A stretch of DNA of 64,000 nt from Maridesulfovibrio sp. GTDB lineage: Bacteria; Desulfobacterota; Desulfovibrionia; Desulfovibrionales; Desulfovibrionaceae. Of this stretch, positions 26,133 through 33,540 are shown piece by piece; position 1 is the first letter of the stretch; every line of letters starts with the position of its first letter. Below the pieces are notes generated by a model. That model worked only from the letters and a program-made list of their open reading frames with translations. It had not been told where the DNA came from and did not search any database. The DNA is taken from the NCBI RefSeq assembly GCF_963677005.1, contig NZ_OY781616.1, forward strand, positions 186,001 to 250,000, read 5' to 3'. A program made the position numbers and the translations under genes.

Positions 26133-26573
26133 CTAGTTCATGCCTATTCTTACGGCCCTGTTGAACATGTTCTTGGCTGATTCCACAGCCTGAGCATTGG
26201 CCTCGTATGATTTGCTTATGGTGATCATGTTGACCATTTCTTCAACCACGTTGATGTCGGGGTAGCGGACGATCCCGTTTTTGTCCGCATCAGGATGGTT
26301 AGGCTCGTACACTTCCTTGAACGGCCTGCTGTCGGATACGATTCCCCTTACGGTTACACCCCTGAGCTGCTTGTTCATCTCCTGGTTCATTACCGAATCG
26401 AAAGGAGAGAGCAGGGGGGTCGATTCCATGGAGACACTCTTGCGGCGATACGGTCCGCCGTCTTCGGTCCGAGTTGTCCTGGAGTTGGCCATGTTCATTG
26501 AAACGACGTTCAGATATTCCCTCTGGGCCTTCAGCCCTGACGCGCCTATTTCAAGTGCTGTCATGAAGTTCAT
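26133..26573 (-). CDS. flgC: Flagellar proximal rod protein FlgC
   Basis: FlgC (146 residues) is a proximal rod subunit exported by the flagellar type III system. It has the N-terminal rod/hook motif (ASGLKAQREYLNVVSMNMANSRT) and the C-terminal VNMITISKSYEANAQAV coiled segment that these axial proteins use for assembly. The start overlaps the flgB stop by one base. Confidence 0.95.
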   Translation of the reverse strand: MNFMTALEIGASGLKAQREYLNVVSMNMANSRTTRTEDGGPYRRKSVSMESTPLLSPFDSVMNQEMNKQLRGVTVRGIVSDSRPFKEVYEPNHPDADKNGIVRYPDINVVEEMVNMITISKSYEANAQAVESAKNMFNRAVRIGMN

Positions 26574-26983
26574 TATCTTGCTCCGCTCTGGATGATTCTG
26601 GTCATGCCCTGGAAGTTTTTGCTTATGACCTGAGTCAGGGCATTATATTCCAGAGTGTTTTTAGCCATGGTTACCATTTCCTTATCCAGGTCCACCGAGT
26701 TTTCCCCGTGTACAACCCTGGGTTCGAAGTTGGAGAGGACGTCTCCTTTGAATGTACTTGAATCAAATGCTGTGGGGATGTGCATTTTGCTGGTCTTGGT
26801 CATTTTGCCTTTTGCATCAAGCCCAAGGGCTTTTTGCAGTTCTCCTTCGAACTCAAGTCTTTTTTCCTTGTATCCAGGGGTGTTGATGTTGGCCAGGTTG
26901 GAGGAGACGAGATTCTGACGCTGCAGTCTCAGGTCCAGAACCTTTGCTGTCAAATCAATGTGTCCTTCGAAAAGTCCTTTCAT
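26573..26983 (-). CDS. flgB: Flagellar proximal rod protein FlgB
   Basis: FlgB (136 residues) is the innermost proximal rod subunit. It has the RQNLVSSNLANINTPGYKEKR rod motif near the N-terminus and the conserved MAKNTLEYNALTQVISK segment near the C-terminus. A strong AGGAGG lies just before the ATG. It is the first gene of the flagellar run, and an RpoN-type promoter lies 80 bases upstream on the minus strand. Confidence 0.95.
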   Translation of the reverse strand: MKGLFEGHIDLTAKVLDLRLQRQNLVSSNLANINTPGYKEKRLEFEGELQKALGLDAKGKMTKTSKMHIPTAFDSSTFKGDVLSNFEPRVVHGENSVDLDKEMVTMAKNTLEYNALTQVISKNFQGMTRIIQSGAR

Positions 26984-27062
26984 TTATATATCCTCCTGCA
27001 AAAAATTCCCGGTGTTGTACCTGGTCGGGAACCTGTGTTGAAAATGTTGTGATCTTGGTTAA

Positions 27063-27077
27063 GCAAAAGGTGTTCCA
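27063..27077 (-). promoter_or_regulatory. Sigma-54 (RpoN) promoter of the flgB operon
   Basis: On the minus strand: TGGAAC, five bases, TTGC, one mismatch from the TGGCAC-N5-TTGC consensus, and 79 bases before the flgB ATG. Flagellar rod/hook genes are commonly RpoN-dependent in related bacteria. The 315-bp gap 26984-27298 contains this and the divergent RpoN site, but no gene. Confidence 0.7.
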
Positions 27078-27205
27078 AGTTTGTAATTGTCTGAAATAAT
27101 TGGTGTATTTTTATGGTAGAGCCTAAATTTATAGTGAGGTGTCAGATTCCGGTCGGTTGCCGGGTGTGGTTTTAATTTGAAGATGTCCACAAAGGTTTTG
27201 GCGTT

Positions 27206-27220
27206 TGGCACATAAGTTGC
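27206..27220 (+). promoter_or_regulatory. Sigma-54 (RpoN) promoter of the TPR gene
   Basis: TGGCAC (27206-27211), five bases, TTGC (27217-27220): a perfect match to the RpoN -24/-12 consensus, 78 bases before the TPR protein start and divergent from the flgB promoter. Confidence 0.8.
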
Positions 27221-27298
27221 TTGTGTTTCGGCAGGCTGATTGAAGCCGAAAAAAATGCCGCTGTCAGAGTCCGGCGGCTAAAATTACCGGAGGATATT

Positions 27299-27853
27299 AT
27301 GAGTCACCTGGATTACGAAATTAACAAGGAATTGGGCGAGTGTTATCTGTTCATGGGCGAACTGGACAAGGCTGAAGACTATTACAAGAAGGCTGCCGGA
27401 TCCAACGGCGTGCATCCCGATCCGTACATCGGGCTTGCTACCATTGCGGTGCAGAGGGGCGAGTATGATGATGCCATGAGTCTGTACGAAAAGGCACACT
27501 CTGTTGAAGTCACTGACAAGAGCCATGCCGGAATGGGCTTGATCCAGATGGAAACCTCCCGTCAGGAAGAAGCGTTCACAAATTTTTCCGAGGCACTCAG
27601 CCTCAATCCGGGCAATATGGTTGCCCTGTTTGGAATCATCCGCATCGGACACGAATGCGAAAAAGTTGCCGAAGCAGCTCCCTATCTGGAAAGATTTCTC
27701 GAAATCTCTCCGGAAAAGCATGAAGTCCGCTATTCTCTCGCAGGTCTTTACATCTGCATGGACGAAAAGGAAAAGGCCGTAGAGCAGCTTGAGATGATTC
27801 TCGAAATGGATCCTTCCAACGAATCGGCAAAGGAACTGCTGGACCAGATCTAG
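27299..27853 (+). CDS. TPR-repeat protein, probably RpoN-controlled
   Basis: A 184-residue soluble protein made of about five tetratricopeptide repeats (for example LGECYLFMGELDKAEDYYKKA, LATIAVQRGEYDDAMSLYEKA and a last one ending ELLDQI). TPR arrays are protein-interaction scaffolds, and no catalytic domain is present. The start at 27299 is set by GGAGG 5 bases upstream. It diverges from the flagellar operon, and both have RpoN promoters, which suggests a flagellar assembly, chaperone or motility-regulation role. That is inference. Confidence 0.8.
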   Translation: MSHLDYEINKELGECYLFMGELDKAEDYYKKAAGSNGVHPDPYIGLATIAVQRGEYDDAMSLYEKAHSVEVTDKSHAGMGLIQMETSRQEEAFTNFSEALSLNPGNMVALFGIIRIGHECEKVAEAAPYLERFLEISPEKHEVRYSLAGLYICMDEKEKAVEQLEMILEMDPSNESAKELLDQI

Positions 27854-27890
27854 CGGCCGGTTCCGTTGTATGAATTGACTCTACCTCCGG

Positions 27891-27993
27891 CAGCCCCTGT
27901 TTCCGTATGGTCGGGAACAGGGGCTGATAGAAAAGCTCTTTCTATGCGGAGAATGAGGGAGCCGAACGCTTGCAATTGGCCGGTAAATCCGGC
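27891..27993 (+). ncRNA. Candidate structured leader upstream of the IMP cyclohydrolase gene
   Basis: Three consecutive hairpins lie in the gap: a 13-14 bp stem (27891-27904 with 27913-27926), ATAGAAA with TTTCTAT (27927-27933 and 27939-27945), and GCCGG with CCGGC (27979-27983 and 27989-27993). None is followed by a T-run, so this is not a simple terminator. It does not match a riboswitch class that I recognise. It could also be the 3' end of the TPR transcript. Confidence 0.4.
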
Positions 27994-28029
27994 ACAACTC
28001 CACAAAAAACTTCTTTCTGGAGATGTGCC

Positions 28030-28629
28030 ATGGATATGTTACCTATCAAGCGCGGGATTTTGAGCGTTACCGATAAATCCGGCCTTGCCGAATTTGCGTC
28101 AGAACTGGCCTGTTTCGGCGTTGAACTTATCAGCACCGGCGGAACGAGAAAAATGCTTCTCGAAGCCGGTCTGGATGTTAAATCTGTAAGCGAAATAACC
28201 GGGTTCCCTGAAATTATGGGAGGCCGGGTCAAGACGCTGCACCCGAATGTTCACGGAGGACTGCTGGCGGACAAAGATAATCCGGAACACCTGTCGACTC
28301 TTGAAAAACACGGAATCAAGACGATCGACATGGTCTGTGTAAACCTGTATAATTTTGCCCAGGCTGTAAGCGAAGGTCAGGACCTGAAGCACGCTGTCGA
28401 ACAGATCGACATCGGCGGGCCCACAATGCTTCGCGCTTCGGCCAAGAATTTTCATTCTGTTCTGGTTGTTCCCAGTCCGGTGCACTACCCCCGTATTATA
28501 GAAGACATGAAAAAGAACGACGGGAAAATTTCTCTGCACCTGAGAAAGGATTTAGCCGCCGAAACGTTTGCCATGGTTTCGGAATACGATTCCATGATAG
28601 CCAAATATCTGGCGGAACACGACGCCTGA
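28030..28629 (+). CDS. Stand-alone IMP cyclohydrolase (PurH N-terminal domain only)
   Basis: A 199-residue protein equal to the N-terminal MGS-like domain of bifunctional PurH: GILSVTDKSGL, STGGT, MGGRVKTLHPNVHGGLL, and IDIGGPTMLRASAKN near 127-141. It closes FAICAR to IMP, the last step of de novo purine synthesis. The AICAR transformylase domain (about 320 residues) is absent, and the gene ends cleanly before a terminator. This is a known arrangement in some anaerobes and sulfate reducers, not a truncation, so the transformylase must be encoded elsewhere. The ATG at 28030 has GGAG 7 bases upstream. Confidence 0.9.
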   Translation: MDMLPIKRGILSVTDKSGLAEFASELACFGVELISTGGTRKMLLEAGLDVKSVSEITGFPEIMGGRVKTLHPNVHGGLLADKDNPEHLSTLEKHGIKTIDMVCVNLYNFAQAVSEGQDLKHAVEQIDIGGPTMLRASAKNFHSVLVVPSPVHYPRIIEDMKKNDGKISLHLRKDLAAETFAMVSEYDSMIAKYLAEHDA

Positions 28630-28637
28630 TTGTAACG

Positions 28638-28676
28638 GCGGACAGTCAAATTTTCGACTGTCCGCTTTGTTTTTTG
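28638..28676 (+). terminator. Strong Rho-independent terminator
   Basis: GCGGACAGTC (28638-28647) pairs perfectly with GACTGTCCGC (28656-28665), and TTTGTTTTTTG follows. It closes the IMP cyclohydrolase transcript and lies just before hflX, arguing against the more upstream hflX start. Confidence 0.92.
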
Positions 28677-28696
28677 TTGCAGTGCTTTGGAATCAG

Positions 28697-30406
28697 ATGT
28701 CGGGCACAATTGCCGACAGCACGAAGCTTTTTAAAATTCAGTACAAGGAAGATTCAGCCATAGCTCTTAAAGCGAAAGGAAACACACAGGGCCTCAAACC
28801 CAGTGAAATCAAACGCATCAACAGGCTTGCGGACCGCCGGTACAGCGACCCGTGCGGTTTTTCCAACGAACAGGCCCGTGAACTGTCTTTCCTCAGTCAT
28901 GAGATCGGCCGCCAGATCGGGCTGCTTATAAACCGGCAGGGCCGTCCGGAAATGATCCTGATCGGTGATCCCGGTTCCATCTATATTCCTGAACTTCCCA
29001 GAGCTCGCCAGGCGGAAGGGCGGCTGAGGGGGCTTCGGCTCCTGCACACTCATATTTCAGGGGAAAATCTTTCCGAGGAAGACCTCATGGATATGGTCTT
29101 TCTGCGTCTGGACAGTGTGACCGTCCTTGCCGCAGAGCCCCATGGCGAACCTGATTTTGTTCAGTACGCATATCTTCTCCCTCCCGGAGCCGGCAGCAAA
29201 CCGTATGAGCAGTTGCCCCCCGTTCGCTGGGACCGGTCCGACATGGACCTGCCCGCCCAGATCAAGGCGCTGGAAGACGAATTCCGCCGTGCGGACAGAA
29301 CCCGCGATACAACCGACAAGCGTGAACGGGCCATAGTGGTCAGTGTCTCTCAGGACCCGAAACCGGTTCAGGAAAGGTCCCTTGATGAACTGGAAGACCT
29401 TGCCGATACCGCAGGACTCAAAGTCGAGGGGAGGCTGGTGCAGCGCATAAGGGCGCTCAACCCCAAGTTCATCATGGGTAAGGGCAAGCTTGCCGAACTG
29501 GAGGTCATCGCCCTGCAGGCCGATGCCGAAGTCATTCTTTTTGACCAGGAACTTTCTGCCGCCCAGATGCGCAACCTCGCAAAGCTGACCGAACGCAAGA
29601 TTATTGACCGCACCCAGCTCATTCTGGATATATTTGCCCAGCACGCCACCACCAGAGCCGGAAAGCTGCAGGTGGAAATGGCTCAGCTTAAGTACACCAT
29701 GCCCAGACTGGTTGGAAAGAACAGGGCCATGTCCAGGCTTATGGGCGGTATCGGCGGACGTGGGCCCGGTGAAACCAAGCTTGAAATAGACCGCCGCCGC
29801 ATCAAGGACAAACTGACCAAGCTCGGCGATGAACTGAAAAAAGTCAGCAGACATCGTGGATTCACCCGTGAAAGACGTGCCAGTGCCGGAGTCCCGGTTG
29901 TCTCGCTTGTGGGCTATACCAATGCGGGAAAATCCACCCTGCTCAATACCCTGACCAACAGCGGGGTTATTGCGGAAGACAAGCTCTTCGCCACGCTCGA
30001 TCCGACAAGCAGGCGCATCCGCTTTCCGCGGGAGCAGGAATTGATTTTGACCGACACGGTCGGATTTATTCGCCAACTCCCAAAGGAACTCAAAGAGGCC
30101 TTCAGGGCGACGCTTGAGGAGCTTGAGGCTGCCGATGTCCTTTTGCATGTCTGTGATGCGTCACACCCAGAGGTGGAGGAACACATCGCCGCTGTGGAGC
30201 GTATTCTTGAAGATATGGACCTTCACGAAGTCGAGCGAATTCTGGTGCTCAACAAATGGGACCGGCTTGATGATGAGCAGCGCGAGCTGATGTCTAATAC
30301 CTATCCGCAGGGTATCCCTGCCAGTGCCGTAAAGCGTTGCTCGCTTGATCGGCTGGTGCAGGAGATTATGACTGTTCTTGAAAGGCTGGACCGGGTTCCC
30401 GATTGA
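28697..30406 (+). CDS. hflX: GTPase HflX, with long N-terminal extension
   Basis: HflX (569 residues) binds the 50S subunit and splits or rescues ribosomes in an ATP/GTP-dependent way. The canonical part starts near residue 211 (RAIVVSVSQ) and contains the HflX N-domain (RLVQRIRALNPKFIMGKGK), the glycine-rich GGIGGRGPGETKLE segment, and a G domain with G1 GYTNAGKST (406-414), DTVGFIRQLP and NKWD. E. coli HflX is about 426 residues; here some 200 residues are added in front, beginning with helical charged sequence and then an alpha/beta region. The ATG at 28697 is preferred because an earlier ATG (28667) falls within the terminator hairpin tail. Confidence 0.93.
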   Translation: MSGTIADSTKLFKIQYKEDSAIALKAKGNTQGLKPSEIKRINRLADRRYSDPCGFSNEQARELSFLSHEIGRQIGLLINRQGRPEMILIGDPGSIYIPELPRARQAEGRLRGLRLLHTHISGENLSEEDLMDMVFLRLDSVTVLAAEPHGEPDFVQYAYLLPPGAGSKPYEQLPPVRWDRSDMDLPAQIKALEDEFRRADRTRDTTDKRERAIVVSVSQDPKPVQERSLDELEDLADTAGLKVEGRLVQRIRALNPKFIMGKGKLAELEVIALQADAEVILFDQELSAAQMRNLAKLTERKIIDRTQLILDIFAQHATTRAGKLQVEMAQLKYTMPRLVGKNRAMSRLMGGIGGRGPGETKLEIDRRRIKDKLTKLGDELKKVSRHRGFTRERRASAGVPVVSLVGYTNAGKSTLLNTLTNSGVIAEDKLFATLDPTSRRIRFPREQELILTDTVGFIRQLPKELKEAFRATLEELEAADVLLHVCDASHPEVEEHIAAVERILEDMDLHEVERILVLNKWDRLDDEQRELMSNTYPQGIPASAVKRCSLDRLVQEIMTVLERLDRVPD

Positions 30407-30615
30407 TGCAGGTCCGCATTATCCGTTGTTGTTTTATACCTTTAACATAGTGTAATGCTTTTTTTGCTTTATTTTGGCGGCAGGTTTGCATATATATTTT
30501 ATACAAACCGCTTTTTCCGTATTGCCTTGATGACTTTTAGTTTGTAAACAGGCTTTGTTACCGAGCCGGCCTGCCGGGCGGTAAAATTTATCTATACGGG
30601 TATTCGGAGGAAGAC

Positions 30616-30834
30616 ATGGCCAAGGAAGAAGCCATTGAAGTGGAAGGTGTTGTGCAGGAAGCCCTGCCCAATGCCATGTTTCGCGTGGAACTGGAAAACG
30701 GACACGTGATTCTGGGACATATTTCCGGCAAGATGCGCAAACATTACATTCGTATTTTGCCCGGAGACAAGGTCAAGGTGGAACTCTCGCCGTACGACCT
30801 TACCAGGGGGCGCATAACTTTCCGCATGAAATAA
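30616..30834 (+). CDS. infA: Translation initiation factor IF-1
   Basis: IF-1 (72 residues), an OB-fold protein that binds the 30S A site and assists IF-2 and IF-3. The sequence shows the family features [42 protein letters not shown] and [16 protein letters not shown] precedes the ATG. It is followed 35 bases later by a cold-shock gene, and both lie before one terminator, so they are probably co-transcribed. Confidence 0.97.
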   Translation: MAKEEAIEVEGVVQEALPNAMFRVELENGHVILGHISGKMRKHYIRILPGDKVKVELSPYDLTRGRITFRMK

Positions 30835-30869
30835 TTATCCGGATATCCGGCAGCGCAGCCGGGGGGCAT

Positions 30870-31079
30870 ATGAGTTCAAAAGGTGTGGTGAGCTGGTTCA
30901 ACGACATTAAGGGATTCGGCTTCATTGTTGACGAAGCCGGGCGCGATATATACGTGCATTATGCCGAAGTGATCCGCGACGGGTTCAAAACCCTGAATGT
31001 GGGCGAAAAGGTTGTTTTTGATGTTGTTGACGCCGACAGCGCCCCCAAGGCAATTGATGTGCGAATAGTCAGTTACTGA
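30870..31079 (+). CDS. Cold-shock-domain protein
   Basis: A 69-residue OB-fold cold-shock protein with RNP1 KGFGFI (14-19) and an RNP2-like DIYVHY (26-31). It binds single-stranded RNA or DNA, often as an RNA chaperone. The RNP2 motif differs from the usual DVFVHF. Its position downstream of infA and before the terminator suggests constitutive, growth-linked expression and not a cold-only role. Confidence 0.93.
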   Translation: MSSKGVVSWFNDIKGFGFIVDEAGRDIYVHYAEVIRDGFKTLNVGEKVVFDVVDADSAPKAIDVRIVSY

Positions 31080-31130
31080 TGATCCGGCGTAAAAGGTTTA
31101 CGGCTTAGCCGTTCAAATGTTGAAATATTG

Positions 31131-31170
31131 AAAACCGGTACGGTGCTTAAGCAGCCGTGCCGGTTTTTTT
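31131..31170 (+). terminator. Rho-independent terminator after infA-csp
   Basis: AAAACCGGTACGG (31131-31143) pairs with CCGTGCCGGTTTT (31155-31167), with one G-T pair. The stem is followed by further T residues. Confidence 0.9.
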
Positions 31171-31247
31171 GTTTCATGCTTTTGCAATCAGGTTAAGTCT
31201 ACGCCATGCGCTCAATCAGGATTCGTGACAGTTAATCTGATCGCTGG

Positions 31248-31574
31248 TTATCTCTGGCCCGCTTCGTTCTTGGTCGGTTCAAGCACCGCATCCACATTCA
31301 CTTCGCGTTCGGTAAGTTTATTATCAATAATTTCATATCGGGTCAGTTTCCAGTCTACATGGTCTATGAAGTCGACCTTGGCCCAACCTTCCGGCGGCAG
31401 TCTTTTGACCAGTTCTTCAAGAAAATCCTCTATGTCTATATAGTGTCCTTCGTAATCTACATTCAGGATTTTGTCTTTATAGACGATTTTTTCAAACGGG
31501 AGTTCAAGCCTTATGTCTTCGAAGTCCTGTTCGGACAATCCGCTGACATCCCCGTACACTCTCACATCTTCCAT
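31248..31574 (-). CDS. Conserved-looking hypothetical acidic protein
   Basis: A 108-residue acidic soluble protein, rich in Asp, Glu, Val and Ile, without signal peptide or TM helix. A GGAGG site lies 4-5 bases before the ATG, supporting translation. I recognise no domain. It lies 62 bases downstream of cheV on the same strand, with no terminator between them, so it may be transcribed with cheV and belong to chemotaxis or signalling. This is inference from position only. Confidence 0.7.
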   Translation of the reverse strand: MEDVRVYGDVSGLSEQDFEDIRLELPFEKIVYKDKILNVDYEGHYIDIEDFLEELVKRLPPEGWAKVDFIDHVDWKLTRYEIIDNKLTEREVNVDAVLEPTKNEAGQR

Positions 31575-31636
31575 TATTCCTCCGTTTCAGTTCTTCAGGC
31601 ATCGCATGGATGGCGTAGACATGCTGCATTGGCGGT

Positions 31637-32587
31637 CTAAGCATTTTTCCTGTTTTCAATCAGTCTGATGGCTTTTTCCGGGAGCAGGTGCAGGTCCGGC
31701 TTGGAAACCTGTTCGTCCGCTCCCACGGATTCTCCCTTATGGCGCAATTCCTTAGTAATTATGGATGAGTACAGGATCACCGGAAGCTTCTTCAGTTCAC
31801 GGTCTTCCCTGATCCATTTTGTCAGGCTGAATCCATCCATAAGGGGCATCTCAATATCTGAAATTACTATTTCCACGTAATCCGTTATCGGTCTTCCTTC
31901 CTGTTGGGAAGCCATTTTGACCTGTTGCAGTGCTTTTCTGGCTTCTTCGCCGTTGTGGACTATTGAATGGCGGAAGTTGGATTTTTCCAGAATCTGTTCC
32001 AGCATGGCCCGGATGGTGGGGGAGTCGTCGCAGACCAAAGCCGCGTAAGCTTCCGATGCGACCATGGTCGGGGCTGCAAAGTCCCCGCCCAGAGTCGGGT
32101 CAAGGTCGGCGAGTATTGATTCCAGATCAAGCAGCTGTATGAATCTGTCTTCGCGCTCGACAATGCCGACTATGCAGCTTTCGTCAAAGCTGCTCATGAA
32201 TTTGTCCGGGGAAAGCACCTGCTGCCAGCCGACCCTGTGTATCTCCGTTACCCCGCTTACCTGGAAGCCGGAAACGGTCTGGCTGAATTCGGTCACTATG
32301 ACAATGTCATACTTGTTGGGTTTGCGTTCCATGCCCAGCCATACGGCAAGGTCCAGAACAGGAAGAATATGGTTGCGCAGGGGAATGGTGCCCATGAAGC
32401 AGGGGTGTTCGGCTGATTCCGGATGATTAAGTTGCGGGCTTTCGATAACCTGCATGACCTTGGCCACGTTTACTCCGAAATGGCACCTGGCCTCGGGACC
32501 GTCTGCTGATTCGGGTATGTCTATGTAGAATTCCAGAATTTCCAGCTCGTTGGTTCCGGTTTCCAGCAGGATTTCATTTTTTGCCAT
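31637..32587 (-). CDS. cheV: Chemotaxis coupling protein CheV (CheW-receiver)
   Basis: This 316-residue protein combines a CheW-like domain (about 5-160) with a C-terminal receiver (about 180-310). The receiver has the acidic pair in CDDS, phosphoacceptor in IVISDIEMPLMDG, the Ser-rich switch YSSIIT and K in VSKPD. CheV couples chemoreceptors to CheA, and its receiver tunes adaptation or acts as a phosphate sink. The ATG at 32587 (MAKNEI) has AGGAGC upstream. A paralogue of identical length lies at 39024-39974. No receptor or cheA gene is adjacent. Confidence 0.93.
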   Translation of the reverse strand: MAKNEILLETGTNELEILEFYIDIPESADGPEARCHFGVNVAKVMQVIESPQLNHPESAEHPCFMGTIPLRNHILPVLDLAVWLGMERKPNKYDIVIVTEFSQTVSGFQVSGVTEIHRVGWQQVLSPDKFMSSFDESCIVGIVEREDRFIQLLDLESILADLDPTLGGDFAAPTMVASEAYAALVCDDSPTIRAMLEQILEKSNFRHSIVHNGEEARKALQQVKMASQQEGRPITDYVEIVISDIEMPLMDGFSLTKWIREDRELKKLPVILYSSIITKELRHKGESVGADEQVSKPDLHLLPEKAIRLIENRKNA

Positions 32588-32762
32588 AACAGCGGCTCCT
32601 GTCATTTGTTCGCAACTTGCGGTTTACTTAATTTTATTTCCTCAAATTACTACATTCCAAAGGGCAGGTCCATAAAATTTGAGCCTGAAGCGGTAGCTAT
32701 TATTACTTTACAATTTTGGACCAGTTGTTTAATTTGTTACTAATGAAGGAGGCATCTGATTA

Positions 32763-33128
32763 ATGTATAAAATTCTGATCGCTGAGGATGACAAGATATC
32801 TCAGAAACTCGCAGCACGTTTCGTTGGGGACATGGGACATATACCTTTTGTCAGCCCTCACGGGAAGCATGCATATGAAGCTTTGAAAGCCGAAAATGAC
32901 TTTGACGTGTTGATAACTGATATAATGATGCCGGAAATGGATGGAAGGCAGTTGGTGCAGACATTGCGGGGAGATTCGCAATTCATGAAACTGCCTATCG
33001 TCATTATGTCCGCGGTCGTCGGTGTTTCGGATATTTCGAATCTGCTGGCTCTGGGAGCCACTTATTTTCTCCCGAAACCAATAGACAAGGCCGAGTTTGA
33101 AGAGGTCATTCAGCGCTGTCTCAAATAG
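32763..33128 (+). CDS. Single-domain response regulator
   Basis: A 121-residue CheY-like receiver with acidic residues E8/D9/D10, phosphoacceptor D53 (LITDIMMPEMDG), a Ser in the VIMSAV switch segment and K105 (LPKPID). It has no output domain. It is divergent from cheV, so a chemotaxis or signalling phospho-shuttle role is plausible. AAGGAGG precedes the ATG. A terminator lies 160 bases downstream; the 412-bp gap 33129-33540 holds that terminator but no convincing gene. Confidence 0.9.
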   Translation: MYKILIAEDDKISQKLAARFVGDMGHIPFVSPHGKHAYEALKAENDFDVLITDIMMPEMDGRQLVQTLRGDSQFMKLPIVIMSAVVGVSDISNLLALGATYFLPKPIDKAEFEEVIQRCLK

Positions 33129-33290
33129 CGTTTATGAGAGGAAATAGAGACTGCCGCTATCTTCGTGACTGAAGAGTTGCTGAAAGAATGTCTGTGCCCG
33201 ACATGGAATGCCACAGGGTTTTTCTGGTGCTTACCGTGAATGCAGGCTGTCTCAAGAGTTGAAAAGACTATTGCTATTTGCATTGTATAT

Positions 33291-33320
33291 AAGGCTCCGC
33301 AATATTGCGGGGCCTTTTTT
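33291..33320 (+). terminator. Rho-independent terminator
   Basis: AAGGCTCCGC (33291-33300) pairs with GCGGGGCCTT (33307-33316), with one T-G pair and a 6-base loop, followed by T residues. It insulates hypDE from the upstream receiver gene. Confidence 0.88.
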
Positions 33321-33540
33321 ATGTCTTGAAAATATCAGGGTCCCATGGGTTGTTAGCAGACGAGAATGAGTATAATGAAAACAGGAGCCGCTTGAAAATA
33401 GGGTGATATTTTGCCCGGATGCAATAAGCTGTTTTCGTTGCAGGCTATGCGGGACCACTGTTCGGGAAAGCCTCACTGGCTGGTGGCCTGCCTGCCGTTG
33501 AAGTTGATTTTTTTGAAAACGTAAATTCTGGGGGTGCGTT

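Noticed and set aside
27891..27993. Known riboswitch (ZTP, cobalamin, glycine, tetrahydrofolate) before the IMP cyclohydrolase gene
   Set aside because: I compared remembered consensus blocks of these classes and found none of their conserved cores; only generic hairpins are supported.
32640..32680. Third partial copy of the dispersed repeat (ATTACTAC and TTCCAAAGGG near each other)
   Set aside because: Only two short matches in altered spacing and orientation; this level is expected by chance.
33129..33290. Possible small RNA gene ahead of the terminator at 33291
   Set aside because: No good promoter with correct -35/-10 spacing was found, so a read-through 3'UTR of the receiver gene is the simpler explanation.
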